Of a stretch of DNA of 64,000 nt, positions 1 through 9,684 are shown in pieces. A program made the translations under genes and the position numbers. Position 1 is the first letter of the stretch. Each line of letters starts with the position of its first letter. The stretch is taken from NCBI GenBank assembly GCA_907165135.1, contig OU015568.1, positions 566,501 through 630,500 of the forward strand, in the 5' to 3' direction. This DNA is from Oikopleura dioica (taxonomy: Eukaryota > Chordata > Appendicularia > Copelata > Oikopleuridae). Under the pieces are notes generated by a model that searched no databases, was not told the DNA's origin, and saw only the letters and a list, made by a program, of their open reading frames with translations.

Positions 1-21
1 TGACTGTCATTAAAAATTCAG

Positions 22-138
22 TACGTTCTCGCTGGAGTGACATCCTGGGGAATCGGCTGTGGAAAAACTCCCGGAATCTACGCCGAAGTGGCGGATTATC
101 TTAATTGGATAAATGAAATTAGTTCTCAATACCCTTAA
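22..138 (+). CDS. Trypsin-like serine protease, last exon (gene truncated by window edge)
   Basis: The window opens inside the last intron of a gene. After the acceptor (…ttcag, ending at 21) the exon reads [14 protein letters not shown] and ends QYP-stop. This is the C-terminal part of an S1 (chymotrypsin-fold) domain: the substrate-pocket strand SWG.GC, then GIYAEV and the terminal helix NWINEI. It is nearly identical to the last exons of the two kringle-protease genes downstream (9279-9395 and 11236-11349), with the same splice position, so it is the first visible member of a tandem array. The catalytic residues lie outside the window. Confidence 0.85.
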   Translation, partial: YVLAGVTSWGIGCGKTPGIYAEVADYLNWINEISSQYP

Positions 139-308
139 TTTCTCTCCTGATCATAATTTCACCTGACAATATAGTATAATTAATAGCAGATCTCTAATGA
201 GAATATCTCAATGTGATTGTTGACCAAGGCGACTCCGCAATGTTGTTTGTTTACTCGATACGGTATTGGTACTTACTAGATTCTTCCCTCCTCAGATCAA
301 AATTAAAG

Positions 309-3300
309 ATGAAGTTGTTAGCATCATTACTAGTTTTTTCACCAACAGTAACTTGTTACTACGGTTACGGACAGAGAAATGATGCGGTCTGTGATAGGTC
401 GAAGAGTGGAAAAAGATGTCTTGCTTGGGATTCAAGCCGAAGATATCCGCAACAGTGTAATGGAAGATATGCTGCTGGAGGCTGCGCAAATCCAGATCAT
501 GATTCGAATGGTCCTTGGTGCTATACAAGTTATGCAAATACCGGAGATTACTGGGAGTACTGTGATCCTACATGTGCGAACCATGATCTTTGTGGCAATA
601 AACCTCCACCACTTCCTCCAACTTTTGATGACAAATGCTCTCAAACAAATTCTGGGGCTCAATGCAGGTTAAACAAGGACGAAGAATCAATATTCACTTA
701 TTTTCTAGAAATTGGAAAAAATCAGTGAATATGTCACGAAAAAGATCGACTCAAAGATGGATGCGAAATCAGGATAATAATAACTGTGCTAATCCGGACA
801 ACGATCCAAAGGGAGATTGGTGCTTTATTGATGCTCCGAGAGGGTAAAATTAAAGCAAAACCAAAATAAGTACACTTCAGATCGCCAAACTATGACTATT
901 GTCCGAAAAATTGTGGATCAACAACACCACCACCAAGACCTCCGGTAACAGGCCGCCCGCTGAAATGTTCGCCACTGAACGAAGGTGCGTTTAAATTCAG
1001 AGATGGCAACGGTGTTGCGAGAAAACCAACAGTTTGGCAAGTCGTAAGTGTAGTTTAGGGACCGAACGCAAATCGGACCAAAATTTAGTTCTGAGAGTTA
1101 TGAATGAAAAAAGGGGTATTGAAACCAGAGAAATTGAACTGCGTTCTCAATTTTTCCAAATCCCTTCCGTTTCCGAGATATTGACCTTTGGAAAGAATTA
1201 AAATTTCAGGAACGAACCACTTTCAAGCGCGCAGTCTTACTCTGATGGTGGCGCTCCGGGGCGAGAAGCTTTTGCCGCGACGCGTTTCGAGTTTTCACTG
1301 CGAGCGAGCCCGCGCTTCCACCAATAGAAAATTAAAAAAAAAGTGTTCAGGCAGGATTCGAACCAACTCTACCAACATTAACCGACCCCATCAGATACTA
1401 ACTAAACCATTAGATCTTGGTCGTAAGTCCCATTTTGCATGGGTATGAATTTAGTTTAATCCTGGCTTCACCGATTTCAACCATGACTTCTGCCATGTCA
1501 ATTTCGGGTTCTTCGACGTCAATCTCGACTTCTGAAACGTCAAATGATTGATTGATTTTCATCAAGATGAAAAGAGGCAAAATTTTCATAATTTTTCAGC
1601 TTTTTTGGTAGATTAGATCACGGGGAGGAACTTTTATTCAGAAAATTATTTTCTTCCCATAGAAAATTTGACAAAAATTGGCTCCGAAAATTCAAATTTT
1701 GCATTGTGCATTTCATAAAGATCTTTAGTTCAGTATTTTTTAATGATAATTAAGGGCGAACACCCCAAAAAAAACAATTTCTATCGTATAAAGAAGAAAA
1801 AAAAATTAAGGCAATTAAGGCTATAACAACTGAAAATATAAATCTCGGAATTGGACTTAAAGGGGAGGTCGACAATTTTTTCTGCTCAAAATTTTTTCTT
1901 CTTTCCGGCGTCTTCCGGCCGTCTCAGCCCCGTTCCTTGATTATTTAATTTAAGGGGCTTGACGGCCCTTCGGGCCGTCTCAGACCCGTTCCTTGATTAT
2001 TTAATTTAAGGGGCTTGACGGCCCTTCGGGCCGTCTCAGCCCCGTTCCTTGATTATTTAATTTAAGGGGCTTGACGGCCCTTCGGGCCGTCTCAGCCCCG
2101 TTCCTTGATTATTTAATTTAAGGGGCTTGACGGCCCTTCGGGCCGTCTCAGCCCCGTTCCTTGATTATTTAATTTAAGGGGCTTGACGGCCCTTCGGGCC
2201 GTCTCAGCCCCGTTCCTTGATTATTTAATTTAAGGGGCTTGACGGCCCTTCGGGCCGTCTCAGCCCCGTTCCTTGATTATTTAATTTAAGGGGCTTGACG
2301 GCCCTTCGGGCCGTCTCAGCCCCGTTCCTTGATTATTTAATTTAAGGGCTTGACGGCCCTTCGGGCCGTCTCAGCCCCGTTCCTTGATTATTTAATTTAA
2401 GGGCTTGACGGCCCTTCGGGCCGTCTCAGCCCCGTTCCTTGATTATTTAATTTAAGGGCTTGACGGCCCTTCGGGCCGTCTCAGCCCCATTCCTTGATTA
2501 TTTAATTTAAGGGCTTGACGGCCCTTCGGGCCGTCTCAGCCCCGTTCCTTGATTATTTAATTTAAGGGCTTGACGGCCCTTCGGGCCGTCTCAGCCCCGT
2601 TCCTTGATTATTTAATTTAAGGGGCTTGAGATCGGCGTCGGACTCTGAGGTGATCAATCTCAGTTATGTCCCCAACCCCACCCACACCCATTCGGGCTGA
2701 AATTACAAAAAATTCAAATTTTACGCTTTATTATGGTTTATATAATTTATTATATAATTTATAATTTATTTAGGTTTTATAATTTATTTTTCTTCATTTG
2801 GATTCCTTATCTTGCTTAAACTTTTTTCGAATCGAAAAAATCATTTTTGAGCTTTTAAAATGGTCGTCTAGGTTTGATTAGGTTTGATTGCAAAAAAAAA
2901 ATCGATTTTTGGACCCCTTTCCTTAATTTTTCCAAAATTTTTTTCATATTTTTCTTGATAAGGTTATCATAAATATGTTTACAAAATTCAATCGCATGAT
3001 TCGATAAATAGCCCTACAATTTCTTGCCTTTTTATGAGCTTATTCTTTGACCTGATCCACAGATGATGTACCCTTGCCGGCTAAGGTTTACAAGGGTGCC
3101 ATCATTTTACCGATTAAAATTTTTTTTGCTGCGCCATTGTATCATCGAGTTATGGTGGTTTTATACTGAATATAATTGGAACACGGGAATCAATCTCGAA
3201 TATGTTTATTAACCCTGATAGGTGTGAGCAGAAAATAATAAAATATATATATTATATTTTATGTTATACCTGTGAAGTCAGGGAAAAGAATGATAAAATT

Positions 3301-6300
3301 ATAGGGGTACAGTCGTTTTTATAGTGTAGGACACCACCCATCGGTGGCACGGACTTAGACTTGGTCGTACGAACTCGGCGTTGGCCATATCGCCAACGCT
3401 GGAATAGAGAGAGGAGCTGTCAAGGCATGATGGAATGGTAGCCTTGGCGCTGGGCGCGTTACGGCTCACTGAGCATAATTACGTTGACCACGCGCGCTAG
3501 AATCCCATATTTCGAAGCGAAAACAGTAGGAAAACCACTACATATTTTCCCTTTTTATTTTTGAAGCGAAGCGTCCGTTGAGCGTAGAAATATTTATTGT
3601 TCTTCGATGAAGTCCCAAACATTTTCTGGTAGAGAATTGTGCTGGATGGAGTTTACGACTTGTAGAGATTCCGAATGTGAAATTTCTGCATGACTGATTC
3701 GGTAAGTCGAGTAATTGTGAGCAAGATCATTTGTGAAAATTTTGATGTGAGTCCTCGCGTATTCGAGCTGGTCGGAAAACGATTTTGAATCGGCTTCTAG
3801 AAATTTGAAAGCGATCCTTGAGGTGTAATATCGTTTTTCATAGATTGTTTGAAATTGTTTCATCAATTCGATGCAAGTGTTTTTATCGACCAAAAGCTGA
3901 TAGAGAATTGCTGTCTCACTTATCCAGTTGAGCAAACTGTCATGATTTTCAAAAAGCAATTCCTGGAGGTGGTTGATATCAAAGTGAAAGTGATCTTTAA
4001 GGGACTTAGCTTCGTTTTCAATTCTTGCAAAAAGTCGAGCAGCGATTGCAAGTTTTCTTTTGAAATTGAATTCGGTAAGAAGTGAATTGGAATAGTGACA
4101 TCAAAGAGAGCAGGAATGATAAAGCGTTGAATGAGTCGCTTTGGAGGAGCGTCGTTGAGCAGGAAGAAATCATTTTGAAGAGAGGTCATTTTCGATTTTT
4201 TCTCTTTTAAAAATAAGTATTGGACCAACTAGTACTCCGTTCAGAACCATTTTTTTTAAGGCTAGAATGCGCCATCGAGTGTTTCTTCCGGACGTTGTGA
4301 GGTCATTCCGATGTCTTTTCTTGTGAACATTTGTGACCAGTGATAAGTAGTCAAAGTCGTGAGTTGGGCCTATTGTGATGGGTATTTTTCTGTTCACTTC
4401 TTTCCCCTTTTTATTTTTGAGCGGATGATCTTCACGAGCAGGAGATCGTTAATGAGCGCCAATTATTGAGCTTTTGATCATCACGAGCAGGTGGTCGTTA
4501 ATTTGTACCTGTGATGGTACCAGTAATCTAGTAGAACTGAGCAGACTACATATAGAACTAAGAGCGAGTTCCAACAAGAGGAGAGTGTTACATTATGAGT
4601 GATATAGAGCTGTGAACAGAGCTGTAAGATTGTGAATAATTTGCTTGTGATTAGAATATTAAAGCAAATGTGAATTACAAATACTCTCTTGTGATAAACT
4701 TTGAAGCAAGTGAGCGATATTGCTTCCAATAATATTTTTAGGCATGTGAGCATAAAGAATTTTAGTGAGATTAAGTTCGTGAAAATTTAAATAGGGATAA
4801 ATTAAGCCAACGAGCAGGGCGATAATTGTTATAAGCTTGTGAACAGAATATTAAAGCATTGTAACCCTATTGTTAAGAATATTTAAAGCATTTGAGCGAA
4901 GCTTTGAGCGGAACTTGTGATCGTGAATGCCTAATTTTTCATAAAAGGACTTTCTGTGTGTGATTTTGGCAACTGCACCCATTGCCAAACATCTGCAGAA
5001 GCCTGGACCAAGGTTCAGGAAAGAGGTACTTATCGTGTGGCCAATTAATAAGTACATTAGCTGGGTCATGAGAACAAAAATCCACAGAGGCCTGCATGTA
5101 AACTTCGTAATAACGATCTGGTTGAGCATTACCAGTAAGCTGGAGTTAGTATTCTTGTGAGCCAATTTCCAGTTGTGCATTGAATCGCCGAAGTTGTGAG
5201 GAACCAATTAACCAATTGACATGCATGTCGTGTGAGCAGGTCTTTAGACTACAGAGAGAGCGAGCAATCCAGTTATGAGTTAACGGTGGCTAGATAATGG
5301 GAACGCATATCTGAGCACCACCACGTCGTGAATCTTGACGATTTGTGAGCGAGATAGTCGAGCAGCTATCTGTGAATATGGTCGAGTTATGAGCGAACAT
5401 CTAAGACCATTGAACGGATTAGTCGAGCAGCTAATCACTTGACAACACTATCGTCGTGAGCGGAGACGATCTTTCCAAACGTTGTCGTGAGCTGAGTCAT
5501 CTCTATCACTTGGCTCTTTATGATCTTTATGACTCGTTAACATCTTTTTATTCTTCTGAGCAGGAATGATCTCATCTCTATCAACAAGGAGCGATTGATC
5601 TTTATGAGAGCTAATTTTTGAATTTTCATTCTTCTGAGCAGGAATGATCTCATCTCTATCAACAAGGAGCGATTGATCTTTATGAGAGCTAATTTTTGAA
5701 TTTTCATTCTTCTGAGCAGGAATGATCTCATCTCTATCAACAAGGAGCGGTTGATCTTTATGAGAGTTAACTTTAGACTTGTTCTTAACTTCGTCTTTTA
5801 GGACTTTCCCTTGTGATTCGGCCACGTCATCTTCCTTGATAAATTCTGTTCTTAAGGCAGTCTTTCGTTTGGGCGGTCGAATCAGACTGATATGACGCCG
5901 ATATTTTTCTTCGTGAATGGATATTTAATTGCAATCAGTTTGTGCATAATCGACTTGATATATGAAGACTTTTTCTAAGGGTAATTGAGCGAATATTCTG
6001 TCCTTATGAGCGAGCGACGAAGTTCTTTGAGCGGTGTAATCAGACGCGTATATCACACGAGCAGGTGATTGTTCTGACTCTTTCCATGATTGACGAAAAA
6101 CCTTCTGAGCAGTTGCACTGGCTAATGATTTCTAGCGTGAGCAATGTGCAAGTATCGTTTTCAATCGTCAACGTGCAATTATTGGAGAACAAGTTGATCA
6201 CGAGAAAAGATAGCTTGTGATATTTGAGTTAAAAACTTCTCGTGAGTAGACAGGCATTGCGAGCAGTAGCCATAATTTGTATGTCCAGTTTCTATCTAAG

Positions 6301-9300
6301 AGCTTCTTAGAGCTGAGATAGCCTTCTTTCAGATCCACTTATAAATCAACTCTTATTAATTTGCCTATTTAAAGAGCTAAAGATCTTAGATTTGGAAAGG
6401 CACTTTTTTGGAGCATAGATCATCTTTCCGTTAATACGTAAGATAATAATTTCTACCAGAGTCTCAATTTTTCCATTCTGATTACATCTGATGAGCAGGG
6501 ATCGTTAACATTATTGGACATGTGAGGTTCTGAACGACGAGCAGGTTCAGCTTTACTTTGGTGATGAAGATTGAAGTGTGGCCTCAATGAGTGAGTCGAA
6601 ATTTGCACACTTTTGTGGCACATTTGACGGTTCTTGATAAGAGGTGCAAGTAGAAGAGCGGGAACATCTGAGCGGATGCTTGTTCTACTGCAACCAAAAT
6701 TGATGAGCAGCATATCGGAGTCCATTAAGCAAGATTGTTTTAAACCAAATTTGTATTGCGCTTGTGATGAAATGTCCGTCATTTTTCTTCATCATTTCTT
6801 GGTTAATTCTTCGTCTCATAATTTTTGATATCTTCTTTTTATATCATTAGATGCAATAAAGACGATTTTTCGAGCTTCGAGCAGAGCTGTGAATGTTTTG
6901 AGCTTTAAACTCTTGATTGATCATTAGCGCCTATTATATTCTGTTAATGAGAATAGATCATTCTGTAGCACGCTGAGAAATATTTCGAAGATTGAGCAAT
7001 ATTATTTCCCGTTTGACCAGTTCCATGGGCCGAGGTTCATTTGCATAGCAGAACCGTACACGAATTTCGGCACCTCTTTGGAATGAGTTTCTATGTGAAT
7101 TCAAATCTAAAGTCTTCCCGGAATGATAATTAAAATCAAGGAACTTTGAATTTCTTCTTTCAGGATTTGGAACATGACGACCTTGATGATTTCTTCTGAG
7201 ATAAGCGATCATTTGATTGGTAATTATCATGAAGAACACATTGATTTTAAGTTGTCGTTTTCAGGGATTTGATCATCAGTTTGATTTCCGGTTGAGGTGA
7301 TTTTTTTTTTCGATTTTCGGATTTGAGAGCAATGAGATTCCGTTTTTCGAATTAAAAAAATATCAACTTTATTCCGGAAGTAAAACTTATGATCATACTA
7401 ATCGAGAAAATCGGGTTAAATTGCCTAAGGATTCAAAACAATGCCCGTTTTATCGAATAAAAAATGATAAATAAGTATGTATTCACGGATCGTCATTGAT
7501 AAATTTACGGATGTTTTATCTCTTGTATCTTTTTTATATCTCTCTTGTTGGGCGTACCGATTAATTCAGTCACCAAAATATATGGTGGTTTTATACTGAA
7601 TATAATTGGAACACGGGAATCAATCTCGAATATGTTTATTAACCCTGATAGGTGTGAGCAGAAAATAATAAAATATATATATTATATTTTATGTTATACC
7701 TGTGAAGTCAGGGAAAAGAATGATAAAATTATAGGGGTACAGTCGTTTTTATAGTGTAGGACACCACCCATCGGTGGCACGGACTTAGACTTGGTCGTAC
7801 GAACTCGGCGTTGGCCATATCGCCAACGCTGGAATAGAGAGAGGGGAGCTGTCAAGGCATGATGGAATGGTAGCCTTGGCGCTGGGCGCGTTACGGCTCA
7901 CTGAGCATAATTACGTTGACCACGCGCGCTAGAATCCCATATTTCGAAGCGAAAACAGTAGGAAAACCACTACAGAGTTACTAACTCGGAAGTGCCAGCG
8001 TTTTATCGAGTAACCAAAAGCCCCCATATTAGTTTATAAATAAGGTTTCTCAGGTTTTACGTAGATGTCCGTGGCGCATCGGTAGCGTTATGGATTGGCA
8101 AGCGGGCGCTCCGGGATCAAATCCTGCCATGTCGTTTTTTTTTCTCGAGCCATGATGATGAGTCATATTCACTCTTGAAATCTTTAAAAGGCCAGCGCAC
8201 CCAGGGACCCCTACAAACCTATACAAATTTTTCAATTTTAGAAATGTTTTTTATTTTATCTTTCGATTTTTTTGGGGACTAAAATTGCGCATCAACTCTA
8301 GCACCCTCAAAACGACCAAATTGTGAAAACAGCTGTGAATTCTCGGTCTTCCGGACATTTTTCGGGGTGACTGTAATGGAAGAAAATGTTCGCCGTAGTC
8401 GATTTACTATTGTAAATTTTCATTTCAAGCAATTTAAAATTTTGACCCCCGATTTGCGTTCGGTCCCTAGTGTAGTTTATACCTTACTAGGTCACTCATG
8501 ATTTAAACTAGCCCGACCAAATTCCAAGCAATTCACTTGGTCCAAATGAAATTCCACAGAAAATTCTTGATGGAAAAACTGCAATGAAGGGGCAGACTCC
8601 TTGGCAAGTGCAGCTGGTTGGACCATTTCTTTGCGGAGGAACAATAACAGCCCCTAGAATTGTCATCACAGCAAACCACTGTGTCGATAATGCCATGAAT
8701 CCTGGAAGATGGTCGGTTCAAGCCGGGCATATTGAAAAAGTACAAATGAGATTTTACTTTAAATTGAGTTTCCTTAGTCAAATTCTTGGTCACTACCCGA
8801 TGAAGCCCAACGAAAGCGAGTCATTAAAATCGAGACGACTGGAAAATTCAATAGTCCCCGTCAACTCAACAATGACATCTCTATCATGGTCACCGATACA
8901 GCTTTCCAATTCAACGACTACGTCAAACCTGCTTGCTTGCCTCCTAAGAATTTCAAGCCAGTAGGAGGGGACTGCATCATCTCCGGCTGGGGTCATACGT
9001 CTTCAGGCGGAAAGGCGTCTGATCGACTTCTTTGGACGCTTATTCCACTTTTTGACCGAAGTGTTTGCAGCAGAAAACTAGGCTCCCGGCTTACCGGTTT
9101 TGTTTACCAATATTCTCCTTTTTGATTGCAATTCAGATAATATGATCTGCGGCGGAGGAGCTGGTCCAGATACTTGCCAGGGCGATAGTGGTGGACCTCT
9201 CGTTTGCGCCCTGAGACATTCAAGCGGGGCAAATCAGGTTTACTTATTTGAAATACCAGATTATCGACTGCCTTTTAGTATATTCTTGTTGGGGTTACTT

Positions 9301-9395
9301 CGTGGGGATATGGCTGTGGAGAGACTCCAGGAGTCTACTGCGAAGTTGCAGATCATGTTGACTGGATAAATCGAATTACTGCTCAGTTTCCTTAA
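309..9395 (+). CDS. Secreted kringle-serine protease, copy 1 (one intron carries a 7.4-kb transposon)
   Basis: Seven exons: 309-667, 709-843, 881-1043, 8512-8739, 8778-9096, 9137-9237, 9279-9395. The start [10 protein letters not shown] gives a short signal peptide. Exon 1 encodes a kringle-like module ([28 protein letters not shown]) and exons 2-3 a second one (DWCF). A Pro-rich linker leads to the protease: activation site KILDG, catalytic His in ITANHC, Asp in NDISIM, Ser in GDSGGP. Asp six residues before the Ser predicts trypsin-like (Lys/Arg) specificity. Like plasminogen-type proteases, it should be a secreted zymogen cleaved after Lys. All introns are about 40 bp GT-AG except the one from 1044 to 8511, which holds a transposon; its donor (gtaagt) and acceptor (ctag) remain intact, so splicing could still work. 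AATAAA lies at 9422. The upstream in-frame ATG at 213 was not used because the copy-2 start aligns with 309. Confidence 0.85.
1352..1425 (-). repeat. tRNA-like segment (possible tRNA-derived SINE piece)
   Basis: On the minus strand a perfect Pol III B box (GGTTCGAATCC) follows an A-box-like TGGTTTAGTTAG about 35 bp upstream, and a T run (TTTTTTTTT) comes just after. The cloverleaf stems pair poorly, so this looks like a tRNA-derived repeat rather than a working tRNA. It lies inside the hAT-like element. Confidence 0.4.
1905..2632. repeat. 56-bp tandem array of hairpin units (about 12 copies)
   Basis: About twelve direct copies of a 55-56-bp unit. Each has a perfect hairpin (GACGGCCC-TTC-GGGCCGTC) and an AT segment (TTGATTATTTAATTTAA) framed by GCCCC/GGGGC. 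The first units are 56 bp and the later ones 55 bp after losing one G, which suggests growth from a variant unit. A single diverged unit with its right flank recurs in inverted orientation at about 51540-51910 in the ZP gene, so this belongs to a dispersed element. Confidence 0.9.
3153..3542 (-). repeat. LTR (left copy)
   Basis: About 390-bp terminal direct repeat, nearly identical to 7583-7974. It differs by a 2-bp deletion in the GAGAGAGG stretch near 3410. Confidence 0.8.
3594..4190 (-). pseudogene. Degenerate ORF of the LTR element
   Basis: Two overlapping minus-strand frames give a plausible continuous protein if joined by one frame change near 4090: [19 protein letters not shown]… then …[15 protein letters not shown]-type helix-rich sequence ending DFIEEQ-stop. 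I recognise no domain. It could be the remnant of a structural or envelope-like gene, but that is a guess from its position next to the inferred 3' LTR. Confidence 0.35.
4427..6888 (-). repeat. Array of short hairpins with a constant GAGCAG/GAGCGG loop
   Basis: Scattered through the interior of the LTR element are many 4-7-bp perfect or wobble stems around a loop containing GAGC(A/G)G. Examples: 4427-4447 (GATCT/AGATC), 4476-4496, 4531-4549 (GTAG/CTAC), 4703-4726 (GAAGCAA/TTGCTTC), 5352-5371 (AGATAG/CTATCT), 5417-5436 (GATTAG/CTAATC), 5450-5470 (ATCGTC/GACGAT), 6052-6069 (ATCAC/GTGAT), 6530-6550 (CTGAAC/GTTCAG), 6873-6888. Stems differ in sequence while the loop is kept. On the inferred RNA (minus) strand the loop reads C(T/C)GCTC. 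Confidence 0.7.
5551..5784. repeat. 78-bp tandem repeat, three copies
   Basis: Three head-to-tail copies of 78 bp start at 5551, 5629 and 5707. Because 78 is a multiple of 3, a minus-strand frame (5448-5825) reads through as a 26-residue repeat containing [19 protein letters not shown]. Each unit carries one TCATTC/GAATGA hairpin with the TGAGCAG loop, so the repeat multiplies the hairpin. Confidence 0.9.
7583..7974 (-). repeat. LTR (right copy)
   Basis: About 392-bp copy of the left LTR, immediately followed by the GAGTTA target duplication. On the inferred minus polarity this is the 5' LTR. Confidence 0.8.
8064..8131 (+). repeat. tRNA-like segment (possible SINE head)
   Basis: GTGGCGCATCGGTAGC resembles an A box/D arm, and GGGATCAAATCCTG resembles a T arm with B box about 45 bp later, followed by a run of nine T. 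The anticodon arm does not fold cleanly. It is inside the hAT-like element, in the opposite orientation to the tRNA-like piece near its left end. Confidence 0.4.
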
Positions 9396-9684
9396 AATTT
9401 CTTCTTTGTGATATCATTTTTCAATAAAAAAGTCCTTGACAAAATAAGTTACAAAAGTTGTTAAGTTCATTATAAAAACCCTCATAAATCATGAGCATTC
9501 ATAGCAAAAATCTTGAAATCGGCGAAAAAATCGTACTTTTTTTATAATCTCAAATTTCTTTAAAAGCCGAATCCTGCGAATATCTCAATGTAACTATTGA
9601 CGCAGATGGCGTTTCATTATTTATTTGCTGGATTTGGAGTTGATACTTAATACGATTCATTTTCTCCTTGATTGAGATAAAAAA

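Larger units (their letters stand above)
3153..7974 (-). mobile_element. LTR retrotransposon-like element, non-autonomous, nested in the hAT-like element
   Basis: Two direct repeats of about 390 bp (3153-3542 and 7583-7974) start TGGTGG and end ACTACA (TG...CA). I see only one 2-bp length difference between them. A 6-bp duplication GAGTTA flanks the element (3147-3152, 7975-7980). The polarity looks minus: beside the left LTR, read on the minus strand, is a purine tract (AAAAAGGGAAAATA), and just inside the right LTR is a primer-site-like TGGTGACTG. No reverse transcriptase, RNase H, integrase or gag zinc knuckle was recognised in any frame. The interior has broken ORFs and many short hairpins. 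It is probably mobilised in trans by a related element. Near-identical LTRs mean recent insertion. Confidence 0.8.
1056..8469. mobile_element. hAT-like DNA transposon (composite) inside an intron
   Basis: The ends are inverted: TAGGGACCGAACGCAAATCG at 1056 and its complement ending at 8469, with the match extending imperfectly for about 35 bp. The 8-bp sequence GTGTAGTT flanks both sides (1048-1055 and 8470-8477). An 8-bp target duplication with ends starting TAGGG is the signature of the hAT superfamily. No hAT transposase (dimerisation domain) is recognisable inside, so it is non-autonomous or its coding part was replaced. The interior holds a tandem array (1905-2632), two tRNA-like segments and a complete nested LTR element (3153-7974). 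The intact paralogue downstream has a 45-bp intron at this site, which gives the empty-site structure. Confidence 0.85.

Noticed and set aside
1905-2632. CRISPR-like array
   Set aside because: Units are contiguous with no variable spacers, in a eukaryotic context inside a transposon; it is a satellite.
3594-7239. Retroviral-type envelope or polymerase genes in the LTR element
   Set aside because: No RT, integrase, protease or fusion-protein landmarks; only short broken frames of unknown nature.
8064-8131. Functional tRNA gene
   Set aside because: A- and B-box-like sequences exist but the anticodon arm does not fold; more likely a tRNA-derived repeat.
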